A DNA stretch of 64,000 nt, taken from assembly GCA_020845495.1 (NCBI GenBank), contig JADLFM010000128.1:124001-188000 (forward strand). Direction: 5' to 3'. A program made the position numbers and the translations under genes. The notes beneath the pieces were generated by a model. That model saw only the letters and a program-made list of their open reading frames with translations. It did no database searches and was not told the DNA's origin. Positions 16,267 through 25,947 of this stretch are shown piece after piece. This DNA is from Chloroflexota bacterium (lineage in GTDB: Bacteria; Chloroflexota; UBA6077; JACCZL01). Numbering within the stretch: the stretch's first letter is position 1; the number at the start of each line of letters is the position of its first letter.

Positions 16267-16716
16267 ATGCCGTTCACCATCACCGTCGAGTACGGTCCCC
16301 GTTCGAAAGACGTCGACACGCTCGAGCAAGGACTGACCGGCCACGCCGTCGCGGCCGTTGGGTTTGCGCCACCCCATCCATTGGCGCTGTTCCTCCGCGA
16401 CGAGAGCGAGCGGGTCGTCGGCGGGCTTCAGGCCACGATCTGGGAAGGCGTCCTCGAACTTCGCTTGCTCTGGGTCCATGAGGATTTTCGCGGCGAGGGG
16501 TACGGGCGTCAGTTGATGGAAGCGGCCGAAGCCGAAGGGCGACGGCTCGGCTGCGAGCAGGCAGTCCTGCGCTCGTTCAGCTATCAGGCGCCCGCGTTTT
16601 TTCGCGCACGTGGCTACGACGAGTACGCCGTCGTGGAGGGCTGGCCGAAGGGTCACCGCCAGCACCATTTCAGCAAGCGCCTGACCCCGGACAGGTCGGC
16701 CCGTTCGGACGGCTGA
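16267..16716 (+). CDS. GNAT-family N-acetyltransferase
   Basis: The protein has 149 residues with GNAT motif A, LLWVHEDFRGEGYGRQLMEA (acetyl-CoA pyrophosphate loop), then motif B region PAFFRARGYDEYAVVEG. Substrate unknown. ATG 16267 is preferred over GTG 16237 because similarity starts at PFTITVEYG. It sits between recO and dnaX. Confidence 0.86.
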   Translation: MPFTITVEYGPRSKDVDTLEQGLTGHAVAAVGFAPPHPLALFLRDESERVVGGLQATIWEGVLELRLLWVHEDFRGEGYGRQLMEAAEAEGRRLGCEQAVLRSFSYQAPAFFRARGYDEYAVVEGWPKGHRQHHFSKRLTPDRSARSDG

Positions 16717-16756
16717 TGGGCGGCTCGGGATCGACGCCTCGGCGCGCGAACGCCCG

Positions 16757-16762
16757 TATACT
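16757..16762 (+). promoter_or_regulatory. TATACT -10 element seven bases before the dnaX GTG
   Basis: TATACT with only 7 nt to the start codon GTG 16770. No good -35 is visible. Transcription from it would start at or next to the GTG, giving a leaderless mRNA. AAGGGG overlapping the gap could be a weak SD instead. Confidence 0.35.
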
Positions 16763-16769
16763 AAGGGGC

Positions 16770-19178
16770 GTGGCAGACACTGGCGGCCGTGCTCTGTACC
16801 TGGCCTGGCGTCCCCGTCGGTTTGACGACGTGGTCGGGCAGCATCACGTCGTCCAGACGATCCGGAATGCCGTTCGGAACGGGACGATCGCGCATGCGTA
16901 CCTGTTTTCCGGCCCGCGTGGGACCGGCAAGACGTCGATGGCGCGGCTGCTCTTCAAGGCCGTCAATTGCCTCCGGCCGATCGACGGCGGCCCCTGCGAG
17001 ACCTGCGCCATCTGCACGTCGGCGAACGAAGGGCGAGCCCTCGATCTGATCGAGATGGACGCGGCGTCGAATCGCGGTATCGACGACATTCGCGACCTCC
17101 GTGACAAGATCAACTACGCGCCCGCGGATGCCCGCTACCGGGTGTACATTCTCGACGAGGCCCATCAGTTGACCCAGGCGGCCTGGGATGCGCTGCTCAA
17201 GACGCTCGAAGAACCACCGCCTCACGCGATCCTCGTGCTAGCAACGACCGAATCCCACAAGGTACCGGCGACGGTCGTTTCCCGCTGCCAGCGCTTCGAC
17301 TTCCACCGGATCTCGGCAGTCGACATCCGCGAGCGGCTGGCAATGATCGCCCAGGAAGAGGGTGTCGAGGTCGAGTCAACGGTGCTGTCCTGGCTCGCCC
17401 GAGCGGCGCGCGGCGGACTGCGCGACGCGATCAGTCTGCTCGATCAGCTTCGGGCCTTCGCCGGCGATCGTATCGACGCGGCGAGCGCCCGTGACGTGCT
17501 CGGCCTGGCCGGGCTGGAGACGGTCCGCCCATTCCTGGAGGCGCTTCAGGAGGACCGTCCGGGCGACGCCCTCGAAGAGTTGAACGGCTCCCTGGAGCGG
17601 GGCGCCGATCTACGAGTCTACGCCGCAGACGTGGTGACGTACTTACGCGCGCTGCTCCTGCTCCGCTACGGCGCCTCGACGACGCTCCGCACCGAACTGC
17701 CGGCCGAAGAGGTGACGTGGCTCGAAGAGCAGGCGACCTCCTGGGAGGCCGGCCGGCTACGTCGACTCGTCGGGGGCTTCGGCGAGGCGATGGCCCGCTT
17801 CCGCGATCCCACGCAACTCTTGATCCAGATCGAGTTGACGTTGCTTGGAGGGTGGGACGCGCCGGATACGACGGTGGCAGGCCGCTCGACGGCTCGCGCG
17901 AGCAGGCCACACTCGGCTGAGCGAGCCTCCCCGAGCCGCTCGACCACCCCTGACGAACCCCGCTCTGACTTCGAATTGCGGGTGCCGCCGCGCCGGACGG
18001 CGCCGGGCGAGCAGGGGGGGCGAAGCGCCAGGGAGCGGCCGGCTGGCTTCGGCTCGTCGACTGCACCAATTGAGGCGCCACTCCCTGGTGGTGGATCTAC
18101 GGCGGCTGATGGCTCAGCGGGCGCGGCAGTAACGCGCGGGCCGGCCTCGCGCTGGTCTGAGTCAGATCTGGACGTCGCGCCGCCACGGAGCGCCGCGACG
18201 GGAGCAGCGGTATCTGAGGGAACGGCCAGCGCAACGGCCCAGGTCGGGGGAGCCAGCCGAGCCAGCGCGGCGACGCATGCCAGCGCGGCCCTCGCTGCGC
18301 CCGCGCCTGCCCGGCCGCCCGCGCCAATGCCGGAGGACTACCCGCTCGATGAGGATAGCTTCGAGTCGGACGAGGCGTGGACGCCCCCTGAACTACTCGA
18401 GACCTCGAGCTGTTCAGCTTCGGCTGGGCACACGTCAGCGACCGACAACCTGGCGCCCTCCCGTGAGTCCACCGAGCGAGAGCCGGCCGTCGATGTTTCA
18501 GGTAACGGCTCGTCCACGAATGGCGCCTCGGGCGCCAGCCCGTTGGCTGACGGCTCGACCACAGGTGGTACGCCAGCGGTGCCGGGTGGAGTGCCCGGCG
18601 ATGGGAAGCCGCGTTCGAAGTGGGATGGCATGGGTGTCGGTGGCACGACCGTTCGCGCCCACTGGGAAACCGATGATGATGACGACACCAGCGTGGTGCG
18701 CATCGTCGTCGATGCGCCACCGCCTCCGCCCGTGCCAACGGCCGGGTATCCGTCGGGCGGCCGGGATAGCGCCGTCTCGACAGGTACGCCCGAGGACGTG
18801 GCGGCTGGCACTCCCGCACTTCGGTTCGACGATCTGCACGCTCGCTGGTCCGAGATCCGGGATGAGCTGGCCGGCACCCGCCTCGACCGGATCATGCTGA
18901 AGACGTGCGAGATCGTCGGCGTGGAGGGGCAAGTACTGGTCGTCCAGATCGGGCGCGGCCACACCCGCTTGCTCGAAGGCAAGCAGCGAGAATTGAAGCG
19001 CGATCTGGCCGGTATCCTCGGCTGTACCGCCGACCTTTGCTTCATCGACGACTCGACGCCCTACACCCCCCCCGATCCGATGTCGGCGCCGCCCACGCCG
19101 TCCTTGCCGACACAGGATCCGGTGATTCAGGCAGGTCTCCGCTACTTCGGCGGGCCGCTCGAGCGCATCGACGACTGA
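16770..19178 (+). CDS. dnaX: DNA polymerase III subunits gamma/tau
   Basis: The protein has 802 residues. It starts ALYLAWRPRRFDDVVGQHHV, with a Walker A in SGPRGTGKTSMA, zinc cysteines in CLRP-CETCAIC, Walker B/DEAH in VYILDEAHQL, and sensor 1 ATTESHKVPATVVSRCQRF. This is the clamp-loader ATPase. Residues about 370-680 are a low-complexity Ala/Ser/Pro/Thr-rich linker, followed by a small folded C-terminal domain. GTG 16770 matches the family start; ATG 16716 would add 18 residues overlapping the GNAT stop. No slippery site for gamma was seen. Confidence 0.95.
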   Translation: MADTGGRALYLAWRPRRFDDVVGQHHVVQTIRNAVRNGTIAHAYLFSGPRGTGKTSMARLLFKAVNCLRPIDGGPCETCAICTSANEGRALDLIEMDAASNRGIDDIRDLRDKINYAPADARYRVYILDEAHQLTQAAWDALLKTLEEPPPHAILVLATTESHKVPATVVSRCQRFDFHRISAVDIRERLAMIAQEEGVEVESTVLSWLARAARGGLRDAISLLDQLRAFAGDRIDAASARDVLGLAGLETVRPFLEALQEDRPGDALEELNGSLERGADLRVYAADVVTYLRALLLLRYGASTTLRTELPAEEVTWLEEQATSWEAGRLRRLVGGFGEAMARFRDPTQLLIQIELTLLGGWDAPDTTVAGRSTARASRPHSAERASPSRSTTPDEPRSDFELRVPPRRTAPGEQGGRSARERPAGFGSSTAPIEAPLPGGGSTAADGSAGAAVTRGPASRWSESDLDVAPPRSAATGAAVSEGTASATAQVGGASRASAATHASAALAAPAPARPPAPMPEDYPLDEDSFESDEAWTPPELLETSSCSASAGHTSATDNLAPSRESTEREPAVDVSGNGSSTNGASGASPLADGSTTGGTPAVPGGVPGDGKPRSKWDGMGVGGTTVRAHWETDDDDDTSVVRIVVDAPPPPPVPTAGYPSGGRDSAVSTGTPEDVAAGTPALRFDDLHARWSEIRDELAGTRLDRIMLKTCEIVGVEGQVLVVQIGRGHTRLLEGKQRELKRDLAGILGCTADLCFIDDSTPYTPPDPMSAPPTPSLPTQDPVIQAGLRYFGGPLERIDD

Positions 19179-19360
19179 CGCGTGTCCGAGACGCCTCCAC
19201 CCGGTCTCGGCCTCACCCGGCCCTATTCGCTACACGTGGGCGACGGAGGTAAGACGCGGAGCACACCACGCGTAGCCCTGCTGACCCTCCTGGCAGTCCT
19301 CGGAGCCGGACAGTCGGTCATACATGCAACCGTGGGGCATCGGGTGTTGCTCCACTGGTA

Positions 19361-19375
19361 CAATTCCAGGAATTG
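19361..19375 (+). promoter_or_regulatory. 15-bp palindrome before ybaB
   Basis: caattccaggaattg is a perfect odd palindrome (7-bp arms), AT-rich against its surroundings, 31 nt before the ybaB start. It overlaps a tacaat (19359-19364) that could act as a -10. Operator-like; the cognate factor is unknown. Confidence 0.4.
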
Positions 19376-19405
19376 CGCGCACGTCGATCGGAGGAGATGC
19401 CCGCC

Positions 19406-19723
19406 ATGATGGGTGGAAACCCGAACCAGCTCGCCAGGCAGATGCAGCAGATGCAGGCTCGGCTGGCGAAGATCCAGGAAGAGCTCGGCTCGGAGACCGT
19501 CGAGGCCAGCGTCGGCGGCGGGGTCGTGACCATCGTCATGACCGGCCACCAGCAGGTGCAGTCCGTCACGATCGATCCCGAGGCGCTCGATCCGGACGAC
19601 GTCGAGACGCTCCAGGACTTGATGATGGCCGCATTCAACGAGGCGCTCAAGAAGTCCCAGGATCTGGCCTCCAGCCGGCTCGGCGCGCTGACCGGCGGAC
19701 TCAAGATCCCCGGCCTGATGTAA
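19406..19723 (+). CDS. YbaB/EbfC nucleoid-associated protein
   Basis: The protein has 105 residues: MMGGNPNQLARQMQQMQARL, then VEASVGGGVVTIVMTGHQQVQSVTIDPEAL, typical YbaB. It is a small dimeric DNA-binding protein usually between dnaX and recR, exactly as here. The SD GGAGGAG at 19390-19396 fits ATG 19406 (9-nt spacing) better than ATG 19397, which abuts it. Confidence 0.94.
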   Translation: MMGGNPNQLARQMQQMQARLAKIQEELGSETVEASVGGGVVTIVMTGHQQVQSVTIDPEALDPDDVETLQDLMMAAFNEALKKSQDLASSRLGALTGGLKIPGLM

Positions 19724-19934
19724 CCCTGCGCGAGCGCTGGATCGAGTGAACGTTCGCTCTATCCCCACTCCCTGACGCCGGCCGCGGGAGCACGAGCTCT
19801 ACCGCGTCTCCGCTCCGGGCTCGCGTGTAGCGGCCGTCGCGGGGCGGTTGCTCGGCGTCTTTTCAGCCCCCTCGTGGGCCACAGCACGCGCCTCCAGACC
19901 TGGAACCGCGCGTCTAGACTGCCGTTAAGAGAGC

Positions 19935-20531
19935 ATGCAGACCACTGTCGAGCCGGTCGCCCGGCTCATCGAGGAGTTCGCCAGGTTGCCCGGTATCGGT
20001 CCAAAGACCGCCCAGCGCCTGACGTTCCATCTGCTTCGTCTGCCCACCGAGCACGCCCGCGCGCTCGCCGACGCGATCGTGCACATGAAAGAGGCGGTGA
20101 TCTTCTGTTCTACCTGCCTCAACATCACCGACGCCGACCCCTGCGCCGTCTGCCGCTCCGCGACGCGCGACCGCTCGACGATCTGTGTGGTCGAGGAGCC
20201 GTTGGACGTTGTCGCCCTGGAGCGGACACGCGAGTACAAGGGGCTGTACCATGTGCTCCACGGCGCGATCGACCCGGTCGGCGGGATCGGCCCGGACGAC
20301 CTGAAGATTCGCGAACTGTTACGCCGCCTCGATGGCACCGTCTCCGAGATCATTCTGGCGACCAATCCGAATGTCGAAGGCGAGGCGACCGCGATGTACG
20401 TCGCCCGGCTCGTCGGGCCACTCGGCGTCAAGGTGAGTCGACTGGCTCGCGGACTGCCGATCGGCGGTGACCTGGAATATGCCGACGAAGTGACGCTCGC
20501 CCGCGCAATCGAGGGGCGGCGCCCGATGTAG
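19935..20531 (+). CDS. recR: Recombination protein RecR
   Basis: The protein has 198 residues. An N-terminal helix-hairpin-helix (RLPGIGPKTAQRLTFHLL) is followed by the C4 zinc finger CSTCLN...CAVC and a Toprim domain with CVVEEP and LATNPNVEGEATAMY. It acts with RecO in gap repair. It is preceded by TAAGAGAG as SD. The 211-base gap before it holds a GC-rich stretch ending in a TTTT run, but no clear gene. Confidence 0.97.
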   Translation: MQTTVEPVARLIEEFARLPGIGPKTAQRLTFHLLRLPTEHARALADAIVHMKEAVIFCSTCLNITDADPCAVCRSATRDRSTICVVEEPLDVVALERTREYKGLYHVLHGAIDPVGGIGPDDLKIRELLRRLDGTVSEIILATNPNVEGEATAMYVARLVGPLGVKVSRLARGLPIGGDLEYADEVTLARAIEGRRPM

Positions 20532-20621
20532 GTACGACGGCGACCGGCCGGTTACTCCGCGTGTTGCCCAGATCGGCCATCGTCTCCGACCTGCTGTCAT
20601 CTGCCTGACGGACGCGAACGA

Positions 20622-23090
20622 ATGCCATCTCATCTGCGTCTCCGACGCCCGTTTCGGCCACTGCGCCTTCGCCGCCGTTCGCCGCGCTCGCACGTCATCC
20701 CACGGCCGCTCACAGCGCGCACACGGACTGGCCCGCTGTCCTGGCACCTCAGCAGGCTCGTCCTCGCGTCGATCCTGGGGTTGGTGACGTTGGCCGATAT
20801 CGCATCCAACCCGCTGGTACCCGCGCCCTCGGCGGCGCCGGCCCTCGCCGCAACGGCCCTGGCCGAGCCGGCGCTCGATCCGCTCGACGATGTCGCCCTG
20901 GCCGCCGAAGGATCGATGCTAACGCGCGAGCGCGTACCAGTGTCAGGCGTGGCCCTACAGGTGGCGCCATCCGCCGGGCCGCTCGATGCCGGGGAGGCAG
21001 CGCGACGGCTGGGCGACTTCCCCCGTGCGACAGCCATCTACCGTGACCTCGCAGGATCTTCGGACCCGGGTGTCGCAAACGAGGCCCTCCTCCAGTTAGC
21101 CGTCGTCCAGGTGGAGGCCGGCACGGCGAGCGCGGCTGCCGACACAGCCCGCGAGTTGCTTGGGCGGAGTCTGGACCCGGCCGCGCGTGCCCGCGCCCTC
21201 TTCGTCCTCGGCCGAGCGCAACGCTTCACCGGCGACTGCTCGGCTGCGCTCGCAACCTTCGACAAGGTTCAGGCCCAGACAGGGGACTTCGGGCCGTACG
21301 TCGATCTCCAGGCCGCCTACTGTCTCGCGGCCGCGGACGACCGAGCCGGGCAGAACGACCGGGCTGGAAAGGCGCTCACGCTTGCTAGCGCCCGGCTCAC
21401 CAAGATTGACGCCCTCGAGCATCAACTGAGCGCGTTGCAAAAGCCTGGCGACCGTACGGGGGCGCTGGCCGTAGCGCGCCAGTTGCTCGATCTGGCCGGC
21501 ACCCGCACGTACCGCGCCCAGACGCTCGGCAACATCGGTGACCTCAGCCTCCAGCTCGAGCGGCGGGATGAAGCCATCAGCGCCTTTGCCACCCTCGTTG
21601 CCGAGCACCCGGAGTCGCCGGCCGCCGGGCGCGCCCTGACGGCGCTCCGCGACCTTGGCGCCGCGGCGAACGTCGGGCCGGAAGACGTCGGCGTGGTCCA
21701 GTACTTCCAGGGTCGAGCGACCGATGCCGTGGCGACCCTCACCAGCGCACTCGATCGAGGACTGCCCAGTCCGGAGCGCACCGCACGGGCGCGCTTCTAC
21801 CTCGGGCAGGCGCTGTTCAAACTCGATCGCGTGGACGACGGTGTCGCAGTACTCCAGCAGGTGGCGAACGATCTCCCCGGGTCGGAGCAGGCGGCACAGG
21901 CGTTACTGCGCGCCGGGCGCCGCCTGGAAAGCGATGGTCGATACGTTGCCGCGAGCGACGCCTACGCGCTGGCTGCCGCCGCGCTGCCGTCGTCGGCGGC
22001 GTCTCAAGAGGCCGCCGCACAACTGGTCTTCGCGCTGACCATGCGTGGGGCGGCGCCAGAAGCCGTTGCGGCCGCCCGCTCGCTCGCGGATGGCCCGGCC
22101 GGCGAGAAATGGAAAGGGCTGGGGTTGCTCTGGGCCTCTCGTGCGCTGGCTGGAGTCGGCGACCCGGCCCAGGAGGCCGCGGTGCTGGCCCAGGCGGCTG
22201 ACCTCGACCGGGCCGGTTTCGGAGGGCTCCGCGCCCGCGACATCCTCGACGGTGGTGCACGCCCTCGCCAGCAATCGACGACGCTGGACCCGGCCGTACT
22301 TCAAGTCTCGGCGGATGATGCCGCCCAACTCGAGGGCTGGCTCGGCGGGTTCGGGCTGAGTGTGGCGGCGCTGGATGCCGAGCAGGCCAACGAGCCAGCC
22401 TACCAGCGGGCCGCCCTGCTCTACCGCGTCGGGCTGGCCGAGTGGGCCGGCTGGGAAGTGCAGGATCTAGCCACCCGCTACGCGTCGGACCCGGCCCGCC
22501 TGTACTGGCTCGCGCGGTTCGCCAGCGAGCGCGGCGCTACCACTCTCGGCATGCGGACCGCGATGGCTGCCCAGAAGGCGGCGGGCGCGCCAGTCGCTGG
22601 GCTCCCTCGGATGGTGCAGCGGCTCATCTATCCGCTCCCCTACGCTGATACGCTTGTCACGCAGGCTACGCGCCGCAACGTCGATCCACTGCTCCTGGCC
22701 GGGCTGATCCGCCAGGAGAGCGCCTTCGACCCCAAAGCGAAGTCCTCAGCCGGAGCGCTTGGGCTTGGGCAGGTCATGCCGGCGACGGGGCAGGGCATCG
22801 CGCGGGCACTCGGGCGGGCCGGGTTCTCCACCGAGGAGTTGCTGCTGCCGGGCGTGGGCATCGAGTTCGGCGCCTACTACCTGAGCAATCAGCTTGGAGC
22901 GTATCAGGGGCAGGTGTACCCGGCGCTAGCCGCCTACAACGCCGGCGGCGGCAACGTGAACCAGTGGCTCCGAGACTACAGCACGGACGATATGGACGTG
23001 TTCGCCGAGCGCATCCCCTTCGCCGAGACCAGCGCCTACGTCCACATCGTCTACGAGAACTACCTGAACTACCGCCGCCTGTACCGCTGA
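20622..23090 (+). CDS. Lytic murein transglycosylase, Slt-like with TPR repeats
   Basis: The protein has 822 residues. A basic N-terminus and one hydrophobic segment (LSRLVLASILGLVTLADI) indicate export or membrane anchoring. About 550 residues of TPR-like helical repeats follow. The C-terminal SLT domain has catalytic Glu699 in LIRQESAFDP, GALGLGQVMPAT, and AAYNAGGGNV. It cleaves peptidoglycan with 1,6-anhydro formation. The layout matches Slt70-like enzymes (long helical ring plus SLT domain). Confidence 0.92.
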   Translation: MPSHLRLRRPFRPLRLRRRSPRSHVIPRPLTARTRTGPLSWHLSRLVLASILGLVTLADIASNPLVPAPSAAPALAATALAEPALDPLDDVALAAEGSMLTRERVPVSGVALQVAPSAGPLDAGEAARRLGDFPRATAIYRDLAGSSDPGVANEALLQLAVVQVEAGTASAAADTARELLGRSLDPAARARALFVLGRAQRFTGDCSAALATFDKVQAQTGDFGPYVDLQAAYCLAAADDRAGQNDRAGKALTLASARLTKIDALEHQLSALQKPGDRTGALAVARQLLDLAGTRTYRAQTLGNIGDLSLQLERRDEAISAFATLVAEHPESPAAGRALTALRDLGAAANVGPEDVGVVQYFQGRATDAVATLTSALDRGLPSPERTARARFYLGQALFKLDRVDDGVAVLQQVANDLPGSEQAAQALLRAGRRLESDGRYVAASDAYALAAAALPSSAASQEAAAQLVFALTMRGAAPEAVAAARSLADGPAGEKWKGLGLLWASRALAGVGDPAQEAAVLAQAADLDRAGFGGLRARDILDGGARPRQQSTTLDPAVLQVSADDAAQLEGWLGGFGLSVAALDAEQANEPAYQRAALLYRVGLAEWAGWEVQDLATRYASDPARLYWLARFASERGATTLGMRTAMAAQKAAGAPVAGLPRMVQRLIYPLPYADTLVTQATRRNVDPLLLAGLIRQESAFDPKAKSSAGALGLGQVMPATGQGIARALGRAGFSTEELLLPGVGIEFGAYYLSNQLGAYQGQVYPALAAYNAGGGNVNQWLRDYSTDDMDVFAERIPFAETSAYVHIVYENYLNYRRLYR

Positions 23091-23198
23091 CGCGCGATCG
23101 ACGGAGTGGCTGGCAGCACGACGAGTGGGCTGGGAGTTCGCGCAGCCACCTGGCGTCCTGCAGGCGCCACGCGCGGAGGCCGGCAGTTTGTCACACGT

Positions 23199-23237
23199 CG
23201 TTCTGCGAGGCCGTTCTGCGAGTGCGTTCTATGAGAC
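23199..23237 (+). repeat. Three tandem 13-bp repeats
   Basis: cgttctgcgaggc, cgttctgcgagtg, cgttctatgagac in direct succession, overlapping the 3' end of the next minus-strand gene. Confidence 0.75.
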
Positions 23238-23813
23238 GACGTAGATGCGCGTGGCGTCGCCGAGCGGCATGCCACGTGGGGCCGCTCGGTGAATCTCGGC
23301 AGTCTCGACCGGCAGGCGCAGCCGAGCAGTGGCAAGCGTCACCAGATGGGAGGGGGTCGCTCGCTCGTGGTCCAAGTAGAGGTCGATGGTGCGCCCGTAC
23401 AGGTCGATTGTCGCCGACTCGACACCCGGCAGAGCCACCAGCCGATCGTGGAGCCTGGCGGCGTCCACACCTTCGAGCGTCTCGCAGATGAGGCGCAGGA
23501 TGGCCGCGTCCGGAGGGAGCGGCGCCCGCTTCGCGGGTTTGACCTCCGGCTCGCGGCCGGCCGCTGCCAGCGGCCGCCGGTGCGGACGGGGGCGTGGACG
23601 TAGCTCGATCGGTCCGTCTAGCTGCCTGCTCTCTGGTGGCGTGGGGCGTGGACGGGACGACGGACGGTTGGGCGGGGCCGACGGGCGCGTCGCGTCGCGC
23701 AGACCGAAGCGATCCGGCGCACCAGTCCCCAGACCATGGGCTTCGGCGAGGTGGTCGCGAGCTGAGGGCGCGGACGTACCACAGAGCGGACACTTCCAGA
23801 GCGCGTCGGTCAC
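23229..23813 (-). CDS. Hypothetical protein: CxxC/HxxxxH finger plus HMA-like domain
   Basis: The protein has 194 residues. Near the N-terminus is CPLCGTSAPSARDHLAEAH, a C2H2-like zinc motif. A Pro/Arg-rich linker (about 40-100) leads to a C-terminal ferredoxin-like region, LHDRLVALPGVESATIDLYG, resembling heavy-metal-associated folds but without the CxxC metal site. GTG 23813 has GGAG 7 nt upstream; a TTG at 23849 would add 12 residues. No family is recognised. It is convergent with the transglycosylase gene. Confidence 0.55.
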   Translation of the reverse strand: MTDALWKCPLCGTSAPSARDHLAEAHGLGTGAPDRFGLRDATRPSAPPNRPSSRPRPTPPESRQLDGPIELRPRPRPHRRPLAAAGREPEVKPAKRAPLPPDAAILRLICETLEGVDAARLHDRLVALPGVESATIDLYGRTIDLYLDHERATPSHLVTLATARLRLPVETAEIHRAAPRGMPLGDATRIYVVS

Positions 23814-24072
23814 ACCAGATCTCCACGTCTCCGTGCCATGCCACGACAACGCCTGGCAATGCTCGGGAGACTTCTAGATGAGGGGCGCGTCGCAGGGCGA
23901 CCCAGCCATGATACCGCGCCACCCTCACCTGACCGATCCGCTATCCTGATCGCTGCTGGCCTGGCCACCGGCACATCACGGCGGCTGATACTCGGAGCGA
24001 TCCGTGGCTCGAAGCGCGTCTCGCGGTGGCACGCGTAGTGGCCCGGCAGTGCGTATCTCGCTGATAGCGCTG

Positions 24073-24088
24073 GACGCCTGCTGGCGTC
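24073..24088 (+). promoter_or_regulatory. Short hairpin upstream of the ThDP enzyme gene
   Basis: gacgcc-tgct-ggcgtc, perfect 6-bp stem with a 4-nt loop. The remaining gap 23850-24176 shows only a gtgt/acac inverted repeat (24120-24132); no gene. Confidence 0.3.
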
Positions 24089-24176
24089 GCCTGACTCTGC
24101 AAGCCTGCCCTCTGATCACGTGTCCAGTACACATTGCATCCGGACCCCCCTGCACTCTGCCCCAAGGAGACACAGC

Positions 24177-25832
24177 GTGACCACTCTCCCCGGCGGCGAC
24201 CTGGTCGCCAAGACGCTCGCCGCGGCCGGCGTCGACACCGTCTTCGGTATCCTCAGCGTCCACAACATCCCGATCTACGATGCCATCGGGCGGCTCGGTG
24301 GCATCCGGCCGGTGCCGGTCCGGCAGGAAGCGTCCGCGATCCTGGCCGCCGACGGCTACGCCCGGGCGACCGGCAAGCTCGGTGTGGCGATCACCAGTAC
24401 CGGCCCTGGCGCCGGCAACGCGATGGGCTCGATGGTCGAGAGTCACTGGGCAGCGTCGCCGGTCTTGCACCTGACCGGCAATGTCGACAGCCGGTTCATG
24501 GGCAAAGGTAAAGGCTTCATTCACGAGGCCAGGAACCAGCTTGGGATGCTCGAAGCGTGCTCCAAGTGGGCGGTCCGGCCGTCCAAGACCGCGGAGATTC
24601 CCGACGTGCTGACCGAGGCGATCCGACAGGCCACGACCGGCCGGCGGGGACCGGTGTCCGTCGAGTTGCCCATCGACCTCCAATACTTCGACGCCGAGGC
24701 AGCCATCCCGACAGTCGATGCGTGCCCGCGGCCCCAGCCGGACCCGTCCGATCTCGAGCGTGCTGCTGACCTCATCGCCGCCGCCCAACGCCCGCTTATC
24801 TGGGCTGGCGGCGGCGTCATCACCGCCGATGCCAGTCCAGAGCTGACGGCGCTCGCGCACCGGCTCGGGGCAGGCGTGGTCACCAGCCTGACCGGGCGGG
24901 GCAGCATTCCTGAGGACGACGACCTGTGTCTCGGGTCGCTGACCTGGGAGAAGCCGATTCAGGACCTGCTGAAAGAGGCCGATCTGCTCCTGGCCGTTGG
25001 CACCCGCTTCCAGGGACCGAACACCCAGAACTGGCAATTGCAGATTCCGTCAACGCTCGTGCATATCGACGTCGAGGCGGACGAGATCGGGCGGAACTAC
25101 CCGGCCACGGCTGGGATCGTCGCCGATGCGAAGCCGGCTCTCGCCGGCCTGCTCGCACGTCTCTCCCACACGCTCCAAGTCGAACCGAGCTGGCGCGAGC
25201 GGGTTGTCGAGACCCGAGCGGCGGGTCGAGCCGGCATTCGCGAGCGAATTGGCCAGTACGGACGAATCATGGACGATATGCGGGATCTCGTCCCGCGTGA
25301 GTCAGTCGTGGTGAAGGACGCCACCATCCCGGCCTACACCTGGGCGAACCGCATCCTGGACGTCTACGAGCCGCGCACGACCATCAACTCGGCGTCGCTG
25401 GCGATCGGCGTCGGCCTACCGCTGGCAATCGGCGCGGCCATCGGCCGGCCGAACGAACCGGTCATCTTGATTGCCGGCGATGGCGGCTTCGCCTACAGCA
25501 TTGGCGAGCTCGCGACGGCGATGCAGGAGCGGCTGCCCATCGTGGCCCTGATCTTCAACGACCGAGGCTACGGCATCCTCCGCAACATTCAGGACGGTCA
25601 GTTCGAGGGGCGGCGGATGGCCTCGGTGGACCTTCATACGCCCGACTTCGTGAAACTGGCCGATTCCTACGGCGTCTGGTCGAAGCGTGTGGCGAGCGTG
25701 GAGGAGTTCGGGCCGGCGCTCGGCGAGGCGCTGCGGTCGGGCGGCCCATCTCTCCTCGACATCGACTGCGATGCGATCGGTCCGATGCCGGTCAAGTACG
25801 GCGGCACGTCGAGGCGCCCGGTCCGCAGTTGA
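24177..25832 (+). CDS. Thiamine diphosphate-dependent enzyme, acetolactate synthase-like
   Basis: The protein has 551 residues with three ThDP-enzyme domains. The N-terminal part has the catalytic Glu in VRQEASAILAADGYARATG and ITSTGPGAGNAM. The central domain has IWAGGGV. The C-terminal ThDP motif is GDGGFAYSIGELATAMQERL...NDRGYGILRN. It could act as an acetolactate synthase, benzoylformate decarboxylase or related lyase; no small regulatory subunit lies nearby, so anabolic ALS is less likely. The GTG start has AAGGAGA 7 nt upstream; the frame to 24120 has no similarity. Confidence 0.88.
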   Translation: MTTLPGGDLVAKTLAAAGVDTVFGILSVHNIPIYDAIGRLGGIRPVPVRQEASAILAADGYARATGKLGVAITSTGPGAGNAMGSMVESHWAASPVLHLTGNVDSRFMGKGKGFIHEARNQLGMLEACSKWAVRPSKTAEIPDVLTEAIRQATTGRRGPVSVELPIDLQYFDAEAAIPTVDACPRPQPDPSDLERAADLIAAAQRPLIWAGGGVITADASPELTALAHRLGAGVVTSLTGRGSIPEDDDLCLGSLTWEKPIQDLLKEADLLLAVGTRFQGPNTQNWQLQIPSTLVHIDVEADEIGRNYPATAGIVADAKPALAGLLARLSHTLQVEPSWRERVVETRAAGRAGIRERIGQYGRIMDDMRDLVPRESVVVKDATIPAYTWANRILDVYEPRTTINSASLAIGVGLPLAIGAAIGRPNEPVILIAGDGGFAYSIGELATAMQERLPIVALIFNDRGYGILRNIQDGQFEGRRMASVDLHTPDFVKLADSYGVWSKRVASVEEFGPALGEALRSGGPSLLDIDCDAIGPMPVKYGGTSRRPVRS

Positions 25833-25858
25833 GGCCCGTGGGCTCTCGCCTCATGACG

Positions 25859-25908
25859 AGGGCCGCTCTCTCCTGGCTCCCGCGCGGGAACCGGGAGAGA
25901 GCGGCCCT
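25859..25908. terminator. Bidirectional stem-loop between convergent genes
   Basis: Arms 25859-25876 and 25891-25908 form an 18-bp stem with one G-U. The loop itself contains a 12-bp palindrome (tcccgcgcggga). It sits between the converging ThDP enzyme and hyuB genes. No strong T-run, so termination efficiency is uncertain. Confidence 0.6.
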
Positions 25909-25947
25909 TCGACCTCACCCAAAGGAGCAGCTTCCTTCACCGGCGCT

